Shown: positions 33,851 through 42,384 of the stretch, one piece after another
Layout of the letters: each line of letters begins with the position of its first letter
Numbering within the stretch: the stretch's first letter is position 1
Source: Desulfarculus baarsii DSM 2075
GTDB lineage: Bacteria; Desulfobacterota; Desulfarculia; Desulfarculales; Desulfarculaceae
Reading direction: 5' to 3'
DNA length: 64,000 bases
Assembly (NCBI RefSeq): GCF_000143965.1
Contig: NC_014365.1
Span: 523,501 to 587,500, forward strand
The notes under the pieces: generated by a model
Seen by the model: the letters and a program-made list of their open reading frames with translations, nothing else
Database searches by the model: none
What the model was told of the DNA's origin: nothing
Translations under genes and position numbers: made by a program

Positions 33851-35776
33851 ATGGCGAGTCAAGTCTTTTCGACTTGGGGAAGCTGGACGCCCGGGCGTGA
33901 ACAGGTTCCCACCGACCAGTTGCCGGCCGAATTTGCCGCCGGTCGGCCTCTGAGGGCCTTCATGGGCTGGGACGGCCTTTTCATCCACGACGAAAGCGTC
34001 GATCTGGTCGACATGGCCAGGGCCTACATGGACCAAGCCCAGAAGGAATCCTGTGGCCAATGTTTTCCCTGCCGGTTGGGCGTCAAGGCCATGAGCGCCA
34101 TCCTGGATGGCCTGTGCGCCGGCAAGGGCGCGCCGGCCGACCTGGATCGCCTGGAGAGTCTGGCCCGTTTCGTGTCGCGCGCCTCCCGCTGCGACATCGG
34201 CCAGACCACGCCCCGGCCCATCTTGGATCTGCTCACGCACCGCCGTCAGGCCTTTCTGGCGGCCATCGAGGCCAAAGCGCCCATCGCCCGGGGGCGTTAC
34301 GTGGCCCAGGTCACCGCGCCCTGCATCAACGCCTGCCCGTCCCATCTGGACATTCCCGGCTATGTGGAAAAAATCCGTGACGGCAGGTGGGATCAGGCCT
34401 TGTCCATCATCCGCGACGATTGCTGCCTGCCGGGAGTGGTCGGTCGGGTGTGCGTGCGGCCCTGCGAGTTCAACTGCCGCCGCCAGAAGCTGGACGAGGG
34501 CATAGCCATCCGCGCTCTCAAGCGCCACGCGGCCGACATGGAGCTGGCCAGCGGCCGGGAAGCGCCCCTTGTCCCCGGCCCGGCCAAGGAGCAAAAGGTG
34601 GCCATCATCGGCGCCGGCCCGGCCGGTTTGGCCTGCGCCTATCATCTGGGGCTCCGGGGATACAAATCCACCATCTTCGAGGTGCTCAACGAGCCCGGCG
34701 GCATGGCCGCGGTGGGCATCCCCGACTATCGCCTGCCGCGGCGGATTCTGCGTGGCGAGGCCAACCAGGTCGAGCGGCTGGGCTGCGAGATCCGTTACGG
34801 GGTCAACGTGGGCGTGGACGTAACCTTGGACGACCTCAAGCTGCAAGGTTATGGGGCCATCTTCGTGGGCGTGGGCGCGCCGGCGGCCTCCAAGATGCGC
34901 TGCGAAGGCGAGGACGCCGGCTATGAGTGCTTCATGACCGGCGTGGATTTCCTGCGCCGCGTGGCCGATGGCGAAAGGCCCATCGAGGGCGATAAGCTTT
35001 TGATCATCGGCGGCGGCAACGTGGCCATGGACTGCGCGCGTTCGGCCCTCCGGCTGGGCTTTACCGACGTCAACCTGCTTTATCGCCGGACCAGGGCGGA
35101 GATGCCGGCCGACCTGGTGGAGATCAGCGAGGCCCAGGAAGAGGGGATCAAATTTCATTACCTGGTGGCCCCGCTACGGGTCATCGCCGCAAACGGCAAG
35201 GTCGCCGGGCTGGAGTGCCAGAGGATGGAGCTGGGCGAGCCCGACGCCTCGGGGCGCCGGCGTCCGGTGGCCATCGAAGGGTCCGAGTTCGTCATCGAAT
35301 GCGACGCCATCGTGCCGGCCATCGGCCAGGTCTGCGTGGTCGACTGCGTGCTGCCCCCCGATGAAGTCGAAATCAGCAGGCGTAACACCTTGGCCACCGA
35401 CGACATCACCCGCCAGACCAACCAGCCCTACATTTTTTCCGGCGGCGACTGCGTGACCGGCCCCGCGCCCCTCATCGCGGCCTTGGACGCCGGCAAGAAC
35501 GCCGCCCGCTTTATCGAGCAGTTTCTGACCAACGGCCGCAGCGTCCCCGAGGACGGCGACCACATGGAAAGGCTCATCGCCCGGCTGGGCGTGTTTTATC
35601 CCAGGGAAAAGATGCCCTATGCCGACGCCACCAAAAAGCTGCGCCCGCCGGTGATGGCGCCCGAGGTCAGGATCAGGGGCTTCGACGAAGTGGAGGGCGG
35701 GGTGAGCCCGGCCCAGGCCGCCGAGGAGGCCGCCCGGTGCCTGCGTTGCTACCGCATCGCCATGGCCGCGCTTTGA
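33851..35776 (+). CDS. GltD-like FAD/NAD(P) oxidoreductase with NuoF-type Fe-S N-terminus
   Basis: 641 aa; AAAGGA lies 6 nt before the ATG. Residues about 30-130 resemble the end of NuoF: the 4Fe-4S motif ESCGQCFPCRLGV (Cys68, 71, 74) with Cys114 in ASRCDIGQT. The FMN/NADH part of NuoF is missing. From about 155 on it is GltD-like: cluster-binding cysteines (CINACPSHLDIPGY, CVRPCEFNC), an FAD loop IIGAGPAGLACAYHL, an NAD(P) loop IIGGGNVAMDCARSA, and a final GGDCVTGPAPLIAAL. It should pass electrons between NAD(P)H and Fe-S clusters. It is followed 115 nt later by the formate-dehydrogenase-like gene and is probably its partner subunit. Confidence 0.88.
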   Translation: MASQVFSTWGSWTPGREQVPTDQLPAEFAAGRPLRAFMGWDGLFIHDESVDLVDMARAYMDQAQKESCGQCFPCRLGVKAMSAILDGLCAGKGAPADLDRLESLARFVSRASRCDIGQTTPRPILDLLTHRRQAFLAAIEAKAPIARGRYVAQVTAPCINACPSHLDIPGYVEKIRDGRWDQALSIIRDDCCLPGVVGRVCVRPCEFNCRRQKLDEGIAIRALKRHAADMELASGREAPLVPGPAKEQKVAIIGAGPAGLACAYHLGLRGYKSTIFEVLNEPGGMAAVGIPDYRLPRRILRGEANQVERLGCEIRYGVNVGVDVTLDDLKLQGYGAIFVGVGAPAASKMRCEGEDAGYECFMTGVDFLRRVADGERPIEGDKLLIIGGGNVAMDCARSALRLGFTDVNLLYRRTRAEMPADLVEISEAQEEGIKFHYLVAPLRVIAANGKVAGLECQRMELGEPDASGRRRPVAIEGSEFVIECDAIVPAIGQVCVVDCVLPPDEVEISRRNTLATDDITRQTNQPYIFSGGDCVTGPAPLIAALDAGKNAARFIEQFLTNGRSVPEDGDHMERLIARLGVFYPREKMPYADATKKLRPPVMAPEVRIRGFDEVEGGVSPAQAAEEAARCLRCYRIAMAAL

Positions 35777-35891
35777 TGGCCAAGCCGGCCGTGGCGCCGT
35801 CGATGATCGGCCAGGGGCCAAACCATGCTGGCACGGCAATTTTGCCCTGTTGCCCCGGCCGCGTTCGCTTCATGGGTTTGGAAGGTGAGTC

Positions 35892-38228
35892 ATGCCAACC
35901 TTGACACTGAATGGAAACAATATTTCTTTTGAACCGGGCTGGACCATTCTGGAGGCGGCCAAGGCCAACGGAGTGGAGATACCGACCCTTTGCCATCTGC
36001 AAGCCGCCGACCACAAAGGTGTATGCCGCATCTGCGTGGTGGAGGCGCGCGGCTCCGACAGACTGCTCCCGGCCTGCGCCACCCCCGCGGTGGAGGGCAT
36101 GGAGTTGCGGACCGACAGCCCGGCGGTGATCGAAGAGCGCAAATTGATCGTCGAGCTGCTCCTGGCCGAAGGCGACCACAACTGCCTGTGCTGCGAGGCC
36201 AACGGCGATTGCGTCTTGCAACGGCTGGCCTATGCCCATGGCGTCAAAAACGCGCCGGTGGCCAACCCTCTGGCCACCCGCCTGGTCGACGACAGCCAAG
36301 CCTTCATTGTCCGCGATTTCAAAAAATGCGTCATGTGCGGCAGATGCGTGGCCGCGTGCAATGAAATCCAGGTCAACATGGCCATTCCCTTGCCTTTTGG
36401 GCGGCGCGAGGACAGGCCTCTGCCGGCCGGCTGGCTGCCCCTGGTCGACCATGACCGCTGCACCCAGTGCGGAGAATGCGTGCAGGCCTGCCCGGTAGGG
36501 GCCTTGACCGAAAAAAAGGCCAAGGGCCGCGGTCGCTCCTGGGAGCTGACAAAGGTGCGCACGACCTGCCCGCACTGCGGCGTGGGCTGCCAACAATGGC
36601 TGCACGTCAAGGACGACCAGATCGTCAAGGTCACGGCGGTGGAGGACGCCAGGCCCAACCTGGGGATGCTCTGCGTCAAGGGTCGTTTCGGCCACGACTT
36701 CGTGGGCGCGGCCGAGCGGCTGACCACGCCGCTGATCAAGGAAAATGGCGGCTTCCGCCAAGCCGACTGGGATGAGGCCCTGGACCTGGTGGCCGGACGG
36801 CTGGCCGCCATCAAGGCCGCCCACGGGCCGGAGGCCTTCTGTGGCGTGGCCGACGTCGGCGGCGTGAACGAAGACGCCTACAACATGCAGAAATTCTTCC
36901 GCGCGGTGCTCGGCGTCAACAACATCGATCACCGCGGGCGGGCTTGCCTCGCCCCGCAGGCGACCGGCCCGGCCGCCGCCTGCGGGTCCGGGGCCATGAC
37001 CAATTCTTTCGCCGAGTTGGAAAAGGCCAAGCTGATCCTGGTCATCGGCGCCGACGTCACCGAGGACAATCCGGTGGCCGGGGCCTACATCAAGCGCGCC
37101 GCCCGCCGGGGCGCGCGGCTCATCGTGGCCGACCCGCGCCGCACCGGCCTCGTCGAGCACGCCAGCCTCCACGCGCCCGTCAAGGCCGGCGCGGAAGTGG
37201 CCTTTGTCAACGGCTTGATGCGCGTGCTCATGGAAGAAGGTCTTTACGACAAGGATCAAGCGCTAAAGCGCGCGGCCGATTTCGAGAAGCTCCGCCGGAC
37301 GGTGGAGCGTTACAACCCCGAGATGGTGGCGGCCGTCGCCGGCGTCGGCCCCGAGTTGCTGGTCGAGCTTGCCCACGCCCTGGCCACGACCAAGCCGGCC
37401 ATGCTCGTCCACGCCCTCGGCCCCGACGAAGGCGCGCGCGGCCTTGACAAGGCGCTGGCCTACGCCGATCTGCAACTGCTCCTGGGCAATGTCGGCCGCG
37501 AGTGCGGCGGCGTCAACCTCCTGCGTGGCCGGGGCAACGCCCAGGGCCTGGCCGACATGGGCGCCTTGCCCGGCTTCTACCCTGGCTACCAGAGCGTGGG
37601 AGACGCCACCGCCCGCGCGAAGTTCGAGCGGGCCTGGGGCGTCGAGCTCAATCCCAAGGCCGGCCTGGCCCTGCCGGCCATGTTCGAGGCCATGGCCAGG
37701 GGCGCGGTCAAGGCCATGTGGATATGTGGCGAAGACGTGCTGGCCGCCGCGCCTGACGGACAGCACGCGGCGCGTTGTCTGGGCGCGTTGGATTTTCTCG
37801 TCTGCGGCGACATCTTGCCCACGGCGACCACCAGTCTGGCCGATGTTGTCTTCCCGCTGGCGGCCTGGGGCGAAAGCGACGGCGTCTTCACCAACAGCGA
37901 ACGCCGGGTCAGCCGGGCGCGCAAGGCCGTCAATCCGCCCGGCCAGGCCAAGCCGGGCTGGTGGATCTTCCGCGAGGTGGCCAGGCGCATGGGCCACGAT
38001 TGGCCCAGCCAGAGCAGCCGGGAGATCTGGGACAACGAGTTGAGCGTGCTGGCCCCGGCCTTGGCTGGCGTCACGTACGACCGCCTGGAGGGCGACGGCC
38101 TGCAGTGGCCCTGCCCAGGCCTGGCGCACCCCGGCTCGGCCTACCTGCCAGCGGACGCCTGCCCCGGGCCGGACGCCTTCCACGCCGTGGAATGGGCCCC
38201 GCCTGCCGATGAGCCGGACGGCCGCTAG
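35892..38228 (+). CDS. formate-dehydrogenase-like protein, Cys variant lacking the C-terminal domain
   Basis: 778 aa. It is collinear with FdhA at 25023: [2Fe-2S] domain, His-Cys3, two 4Fe-4S clusters (CVMCGRCVAAC, CTQCGECVQAC), CPHCGVGC, and the bis-MGD core. At the Sec position it has Cys352 (codon 36945-36947). The next residue, the FDH catalytic His, is Leu353 (GRACLAPQ in place of ARTUHAPT). The pterin segment is altered (RGRGNAQGLADMGA). It ends at FHAVEWAPPADEPDGR, where FdhA continues for ~140 more residues. The whole molybdopterin dinucleotide-binding C-terminal domain is absent, and no remnant follows. It may be an inactive electron-transfer subunit, an enzyme for another substrate, or a decaying gene; the intact frame argues against simple decay. 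Confidence 0.88.
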   Translation: MPTLTLNGNNISFEPGWTILEAAKANGVEIPTLCHLQAADHKGVCRICVVEARGSDRLLPACATPAVEGMELRTDSPAVIEERKLIVELLLAEGDHNCLCCEANGDCVLQRLAYAHGVKNAPVANPLATRLVDDSQAFIVRDFKKCVMCGRCVAACNEIQVNMAIPLPFGRREDRPLPAGWLPLVDHDRCTQCGECVQACPVGALTEKKAKGRGRSWELTKVRTTCPHCGVGCQQWLHVKDDQIVKVTAVEDARPNLGMLCVKGRFGHDFVGAAERLTTPLIKENGGFRQADWDEALDLVAGRLAAIKAAHGPEAFCGVADVGGVNEDAYNMQKFFRAVLGVNNIDHRGRACLAPQATGPAAACGSGAMTNSFAELEKAKLILVIGADVTEDNPVAGAYIKRAARRGARLIVADPRRTGLVEHASLHAPVKAGAEVAFVNGLMRVLMEEGLYDKDQALKRAADFEKLRRTVERYNPEMVAAVAGVGPELLVELAHALATTKPAMLVHALGPDEGARGLDKALAYADLQLLLGNVGRECGGVNLLRGRGNAQGLADMGALPGFYPGYQSVGDATARAKFERAWGVELNPKAGLALPAMFEAMARGAVKAMWICGEDVLAAAPDGQHAARCLGALDFLVCGDILPTATTSLADVVFPLAAWGESDGVFTNSERRVSRARKAVNPPGQAKPGWWIFREVARRMGHDWPSQSSREIWDNELSVLAPALAGVTYDRLEGDGLQWPCPGLAHPGSAYLPADACPGPDAFHAVEWAPPADEPDGR

Positions 38229-38249
38229 CCTCTGGCCGCGCGCCGGCCG

Positions 38250-38795
38250 TCAGCGCCCCGAGACGGCTTGGCCCCGCCACGCGCCGCGTCGCCACTTCTC
38301 CGGGCTGATCGGCCGGGATAGGGACCACAGGCCCGCCCGCGCGCCCCGCGCGTGGGCCTCCATGGCCTCGTAGGCCGGGGCCGGGCGATAGCGGTTATAG
38401 GCGTGGGCGTGGCCCAGGCGCAGGGCCTCCAGGGCGTAATCCACGTCGCCGGGCAGATGCACCCGGCAGACCAGGCGGCCGTTGCGGTCGGGCTCGAAGA
38501 TCCACAGCCACACCGTCTGGCCGGCCAGGGTGGCCTTGGCCCAGGAGGCGGCCAGGGCGGCCCATGGCTGGGCCGGCCAGATCAGTTTGCCACGCCGCTC
38601 CACGCGCAGCTCGGGGCCGTCGATGTCGGCCACGCGCACGCGCTGGGCCACGTCAAATCCTTCCACGCGGGCGGTGAGGGTGTCCACGTCGTGGACCGAC
38701 AGCACCGTGGCCTGGGTGTAGCCCGGCCCGGCGGCCAGTGCCTGGCCACAGAAGGCCAGGGCAAGCAGCACGATTACGGTAATTCGTTTCACCAT
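38250..38795 (-). CDS. exported thermonuclease-like (SNase) protein
   Basis: 181 aa. A signal peptide (ITVIVLLALAFCGQALA) is followed by an SNase/TNase fold: VLSVHDVDTLTARVEG (the metal-site Asp region), RVRVADIDGPEL (Arg/Asp site), AKATLAGQTVWLW, GRLVCRVHLPGDVDYALEALRLGHAH. Staphylococcal-type catalytic Arg and Glu are only partly recognisable, so it may be a nuclease or a binding variant. ATG 38795 has GGAGG only 2 nt away; GTG 38792 is equally possible. It is convergent with the formate-dehydrogenase-like gene, 21 bp apart. Confidence 0.8.
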   Translation of the reverse strand: MVKRITVIVLLALAFCGQALAAGPGYTQATVLSVHDVDTLTARVEGFDVAQRVRVADIDGPELRVERRGKLIWPAQPWAALAASWAKATLAGQTVWLWIFEPDRNGRLVCRVHLPGDVDYALEALRLGHAHAYNRYRPAPAYEAMEAHARGARAGLWSLSRPISPEKWRRGAWRGQAVSGR

Positions 38796-38820
38796 GGCCT
38801 CCGCTTTTGACGAAACTTCG

Positions 38821-39085
38821 GCAAACGGTCGCCTCAATGGCCCGCCCCGTTTGCCATCGCAACTTCGGTGCCAATGGGAGAGTGCTGCACGGGGGCGTCC
38901 TACCCCGTGCAGCATCGGCTTGGCAAAAGCGCGGTTTTGCCAAGCCTCACAAATCGCTCGCCTAATCAGGCTCGCGATTTGGCGCGCCGTCCATGGCGCG
39001 CTTCGGCTGCTGCACGGTAGAATTTATGTTTCACAGATTATTATCTGTTTTTACAACATTTGTTATGTTTCACCGTGCAGCAGCC
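38821..39085. repeat. array of consecutive hairpins between nuclease gene and tRNA-Pro
   Basis: Six inverted repeats in 265 bp: GCAAACGG/CCGTTTGC (38821/38847); TGCTGCACGGGG/CCCCGTGCAGCA (38883/38903); GGCTTGGCAAAA/TTTTGCCAAGCC (38917/38935); CAAATCGC/GCGATTTG (38950/38974) with GCCT/AGGC inside; GCGCGCC/GGCGCGC (38983/38996); GGCTGCTGCACGGT/ACCGTGCAGCAGCC (39005/39072). The last encloses a 53-bp AT-rich loop with TTATGTTTCAC twice. TGCTGCACGG recurs in hairpins 2 and 6, and GCCTCAATGG occurs at 38831 and 39083. No gene is present. Confidence 0.75.
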
Positions 39086-39144
39086 TCAATGGGCCAAACG
39101 TCGAGAGGCCACGGCAGTGACGCCATGGCCTCTCGTATTTTTTC

Positions 39145-39221
39145 TGGTCGGGGCGCCCGGATTTGAACCGGGGGCCCCCTGCTCCCAAAGCAGGTGCGCT
39201 ACCAGGCTGCGCCACGCCCCG
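39145..39221 (-). tRNA. tRNA-Pro (anticodon TGG)
   Basis: 77 nt including an encoded CCA. The acceptor stem CGGGGCG/CGCCCCG, D-arm GCGCAGCCTGGTAGCGC, anticodon stem-loop CTGCTTTGGGAGCAG and T-arm with GGTTCAAATCC are all canonical. The anticodon TGG reads CCN codons. Confidence 0.97.
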
Positions 39222-39227
39222 ACATCA

Positions 39228-39827
39228 TTACCGCAAAAAATCGCTCAACCGCGCCGCCAGCCCGCGCAGGGCCTGACCCCGGTGGCTGATGGCGTTTTTC
39301 TCCTCGGCCGCGAGCTGGGCCACCGTGCAACCGCGCGCCGGCAGCTCGAACACCGGGTCATAGCCAAAACCGTTTTGCCCGGCCGGGGCCAGGGCGATGC
39401 GCCCTTCCAGCCGACCCTCGGCGACGATCTCCGCGCCGTCGGGCCGGCGGCAGACCATTACGCAGACAAAAGCCGCGCCGCGTTTTTCCGGCGGCAGGCC
39501 GGCCATGGCCGCCATGAGCTTGGCGCAGTTGGCCGCGTCGTCGCCGTGAGCGCCGGCGTAGCGGGCGCTGTGCACGCCCGGCGCGCCGCCCAGGGCCGCG
39601 ACCACCAGGCCCGAATCGTCGGCCAGGGCCGGCAGATGCAGCGCCTGGCTGACGGCGGCGGCTTTTAGCCGGGCGTTGGCCGCGAAGCTCTCGCCGGTCT
39701 CGGCCACCTCGTCGACAAAGCCCAACTCGGCCGCGCTGACCACCTCCACGCCCAGCGGCCGGCAGATGGCCATCATCTCGCGCAGCTTGCCCTGATTGGC
39801 GCTGGCCAGCACGATGCGCGGGCTCAT
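39228..39827 (-). CDS. rdgB: XTP/dITP diphosphatase (non-canonical purine NTPase)
   Basis: 199 aa from ATG 39827. The start matches the RdgB/HAM1 signature IVLASANQGKLREM (S-x-N-x-x-K). Further motifs are ETGESFAANARLKA, ALADDSGLVVAALGGAPGVHSARYAG, GQNGFGYDPVFELP and EEKNAISHRGQAL. It removes ITP/XTP and their deoxy forms from the nucleotide pool. It overlaps the rph stop by 4 nt (ATGA), so the two genes are coupled. Confidence 0.95.
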   Translation of the reverse strand: MSPRIVLASANQGKLREMMAICRPLGVEVVSAAELGFVDEVAETGESFAANARLKAAAVSQALHLPALADDSGLVVAALGGAPGVHSARYAGAHGDDAANCAKLMAAMAGLPPEKRGAAFVCVMVCRRPDGAEIVAEGRLEGRIALAPAGQNGFGYDPVFELPARGCTVAQLAAEEKNAISHRGQALRGLAARLSDFLR

Positions 39828-40522
39828 CGGGCCGGCCCGTTGACGGCGGCCAGTTGGGCCGCGACGATATCGCCGGCCGCCTGGCGGCTGATGGCGATCA
39901 GCTCCATGAGCTCCTCGGGCGAAAACACGCCGCGTTCGCCCGTGCCCTGGATCTCGATCAACTGGCCGTCGGCGGCCAGGACCATGTTCAAGTCCAACTC
40001 GGCCGATGAATCCTCGGCGTAGCAAAGATCGACCAGCAACCGGCCGTCGACGCGCCCGGCGCTCAGGGCCATGACCTGACGCGGCGGTTGCAGCCCCAGC
40101 CCGCGCAGGGCCAGGGCCAGGGCCACCCAGCCGCCGCTGACGGCGGCCGTGCGCGTGCCGCCATCGGCCACCAGCACGTCGCAATCGATGCGGATGGTGT
40201 AGCCGTCCAGGGCGGCCAGATCGGCGGCGGCGCGTAGGGCCCGGCCGACCAGCCGGCTGATCTCCTTGGCCCGGCCGGCCTGGGCGTGGTCGCGGCCGGT
40301 GCGGGTGTGGGTCGCGCGGGGCAGCATGGCGTATTCGGCGGTGATCCAGCCCTGGCCCGCGCCTTCGAGAAAGCGCGGCGCGCCTTGCTCCACCGAGGCG
40401 GTGCAGAGCACTTTGGTCTGGCCGAAGGCGCAGATGGCGCTGCCCTCGGCATAGGGATTGACCCCGCCGCTGATGACCACCGGCCGCATCTGGCCGGGAT
40501 TTCTGCCGTCGATTCTGCTCAA
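39824..40522 (-). CDS. rph: ribonuclease PH
   Basis: 232 aa if the TTG at 40522 is the start, just before SRIDGRNPGQMRPV; family members usually begin within a few residues of R-x-DGR-x-x-x-x-LRPV. The phosphate-dependent exoribonuclease signature is clear: AEGSAICAFGQTKVLCTASVE, GWITAEYAMLPRATHTRTGRD, and DGGTRTAAVSGGWVAL. It trims tRNA 3' ends. Together with rdgB it forms a common two-gene operon. No ATG is available between the promoter and the conserved start. Confidence 0.93.
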   Translation of the reverse strand: MSRIDGRNPGQMRPVVISGGVNPYAEGSAICAFGQTKVLCTASVEQGAPRFLEGAGQGWITAEYAMLPRATHTRTGRDHAQAGRAKEISRLVGRALRAAADLAALDGYTIRIDCDVLVADGGTRTAAVSGGWVALALALRGLGLQPPRQVMALSAGRVDGRLLVDLCYAEDSSAELDLNMVLAADGQLIEIQGTGERGVFSPEELMELIAISRQAAGDIVAAQLAAVNGPAR

Positions 40523-40607
40523 GGCCTGGGCCGCGTTCCTCTTGGGTGGTTTGAGGCCTTTGCCGGCGGCAGGAGGCCTCGGGCAATGGTCTTGGTTTGG
40601 GAATGTA

Positions 40608-40636
40608 AACTTAGCCCAGGCCCGTGGGGGTGTCAA
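40608..40636 (-). promoter_or_regulatory. candidate promoter of rph-rdgB
   Basis: Minus strand: TTGACA (40636-40631), 17-bp spacer, TAAGTT (40613-40608). The -35 is perfect, the -10 weak. It lies ~85 bp before the rph TTG start. Confidence 0.45.
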
Positions 40637-40688
40637 GCGGCGGCGGCCCCGGCCGGCCGGCCAGTGGCGAAAAAAGGGCGGCCGGCTG

Positions 40689-40716
40689 TTGACGACGGCT
40701 GCATTCCAGCTATAAG
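40689..40716 (+). promoter_or_regulatory. promoter of tRNA-Leu
   Basis: TTGACG (40689-40694), 16-bp spacer, TATAAG (40711-40716), 19 bp before the tRNA. Confidence 0.6.
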
Positions 40717-40735
40717 TTGTAGTGCCTCGTCAGGC

Positions 40736-40818
40736 GCGAGAGTGGCGGAACTGGTAGACGCGCTGGACTTAGGATCCAGTCCTTCGGGGTGGGGGTTCGA
40801 GTCCCCCCTCTCGCACCA
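40736..40818 (+). tRNA. tRNA-Leu (anticodon TAG)
   Basis: 83 nt with encoded CCA. Acceptor stem GCGAGAG/CTCTCGC, anticodon arm CTGGA-CTTAGGA-TCCAG with TAG, a short variable arm (TCCTTCGGGGT region) and T-arm GGGGGTTCGAGTCCCCC. Confidence 0.96.
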
Positions 40819-40944
40819 CGGCATCAGGTGGTTTCGCCGCGCGGTCCAGGGCCGGACCGGGCGGCGTTTTCCTTGGGCGCGCGGGGTGAGGCGCAACGTG
40901 GCGCTGGCCTCGCCTCACCGGTCGCGGAAGGCCGGCGCATTGAG

Positions 40945-41095
40945 CTATTTCAGCTGTTTTTTGCTTGCCTCTTCGAGCAGCTCAATGGCCCGGTCGGCCA
41001 TAATTTTATCAATGATAGCCTTGACTTGTTGGTCTAGAATACTACCTTCAGAGTAATCGGCTGGAGCTATGAAATTAACTCTGTATTCGCCTAAG
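40945..41095 (-). pseudogene. severed C-terminus of a HAD-family phosphatase gene
   Basis: Reading minus from the left IS boundary: the codons TTA GGC, then EYRVNFIAPADYSEGSILDQ, ending ASKKQLK and a stop at 40945 (47 codons after GGC). The HAD gene at 42385 stops matching exactly at the same TTA GGC (43093-43098), where the other IS begins. Joining the two at CTTAGGC restores one frame of about 285 aa. The base composition is AT-rich like the HAD gene and unlike its neighbours. The fragment has no start and is presumably not translated. Confidence 0.85.
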
Positions 41096-42313
41096 TGTGC
41101 TGATCTAGTAATGACCTGACAGTCGACCACGTAGAGGAAGTGGTCATGCCGCCCTTGGTTGGGGTAGGTTTGTAGTTGCGAAACTCGAACAAACCTCAAC
41201 ACAGGAGGGCAACATGACCACGGAGAAGAAGGTAGCACGAAGGAAGCTGAGTCTGCTAGAGCTTGCTGGGGAATTGAGCAACGTCAGCCGGGCCTGCAAA
41301 CTGATGGGCTACTCGCGGCAGCAGTTTTACGAGATTCGGCGCAATTTCCAGACCTACGGCGCACAGGGCCTTGTGGACCGTTTGCCCGGCCCCAAGGGGC
41401 CGCATCCCAATCGTGTGGAAGCGGAGGTTGAGGCGGCGATCATGGCTTACAGCCTGGAGTATCCGACCCACGGAGCGCTTCGCGTGTCGCAGCAATTGGC
41501 CCTTCGCGGCGTGCAAGTGAGTTCCGGCGGCGTGCGAGGCGTGTGGAGTCGCCACGAGATGCTCACGCGGCACGAGCGTCTTTTGCGTCTCGAGCAATCG
41601 GTTCGCGCCCAGGACATTCAACTCAGCGACGAGCAGATTCGGGCTTTGGAGCGCTTCAGCCCGGAGTTTCGCGACCGCCACATCGAGGCCCGGCACACCG
41701 GGGCCCTGGTGGCGGTGGACACGTTTTTCGTTGGCGCGCTCAAGGGCGTGGGCAAGGTGTATCTACAATCGGTCATCGACTGCCACAGCCGCCACGCCTG
41801 GGGTCGCCTGTACACCAGCAAGCTTCCGGTCACGGCGGTGCATGTGCTCAACGAGGAAGTGCTGCCGTGCTTTGAGGCCCACGACGCGGTGATTGAGACG
41901 GTGCTTTCGGACAATGGGCGAGAGTTTTGCGGCCGGCCAGACCAGCATCCGTATGAGCTGTTTCTGCAGCTTGAGGGGATCGAACACCGCACCACCAGGG
42001 TGCGTCGGCCTCAGAGCAATGGCTTCGTGGAACGGCTTCACCGGACGCTCTTGGACGAGCATTTCCGGATCAAGGGCCGTCAGAAATGGTATGAAACCTT
42101 GGATGAGATGCAGGCCGACTTGGATGAGTATCTGCGCCATTACAACCATGAGCGGGCGCACCAGGGCCGGAACATGAACGGCAGGACGCCGAGTCAGGCT
42201 TTCCTGGAGGGCCTGCCCGGGCGTAAGAAGCCCAAGGAAAAGGCGTCCCAAAAGGCCGCCTAAAAATCACCCCGCCAGGGGCGGCAGTGTCAGGTAAATA
42301 CTATATCTGTACA
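41096..42313 (+). mobile_element. IS481-family insertion sequence, copy 1 (1218 bp)
   Basis: Its limits are set by comparison with copy 2. It starts TGTGCTGATCTAGTAATG and its end, read inward on the other strand, is TGTACAGATATAGTATTT. The ~27-bp terminal inverted repeats agree at most positions, with a common ACCTGACA core. Flanks: GCCTAAG (41089-41095) on the left and AATTATC (42314-42320) on the right. These two 7-mers differ, so this copy has no direct target duplication of its own; each reappears next to copy 2. Confidence 0.93.
41214..42263 (+). CDS. IS481-family transposase, copy 1
   Basis: 349 aa; AGGAGG precedes the ATG. An N-terminal helix-turn-helix (LSNVSRACKLMGYSRQQFYE) binds the ends. 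The rve integrase core has its acidic triad at Asp169 (VAVDTFF), Asp233 (VLSDNGREF) and Glu273 (QSNGFVERLH). The C-terminal phrase DEYLRHYNHERAHQGRNMNGRTP is typical of the family. The protein is identical to copy 2. Confidence 0.95.
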   Translation: MTTEKKVARRKLSLLELAGELSNVSRACKLMGYSRQQFYEIRRNFQTYGAQGLVDRLPGPKGPHPNRVEAEVEAAIMAYSLEYPTHGALRVSQQLALRGVQVSSGGVRGVWSRHEMLTRHERLLRLEQSVRAQDIQLSDEQIRALERFSPEFRDRHIEARHTGALVAVDTFFVGALKGVGKVYLQSVIDCHSRHAWGRLYTSKLPVTAVHVLNEEVLPCFEAHDAVIETVLSDNGREFCGRPDQHPYELFLQLEGIEHRTTRVRRPQSNGFVERLHRTLLDEHFRIKGRQKWYETLDEMQADLDEYLRHYNHERAHQGRNMNGRTPSQAFLEGLPGRKKPKEKASQKAA

Positions 42314-42384
42314 AATTATCATCTTGTTCGCCCGATTTGGATTGGTATATGGTTAACAGTAAGCAGGCTTGAAAGGATAGTTTC

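Noticed and set aside
38821-39085. Integron attC sites
   Set aside because: No GTTRRRY/RYYYAAC core pairs and no integrase gene; the stems are perfect, unlike attC.
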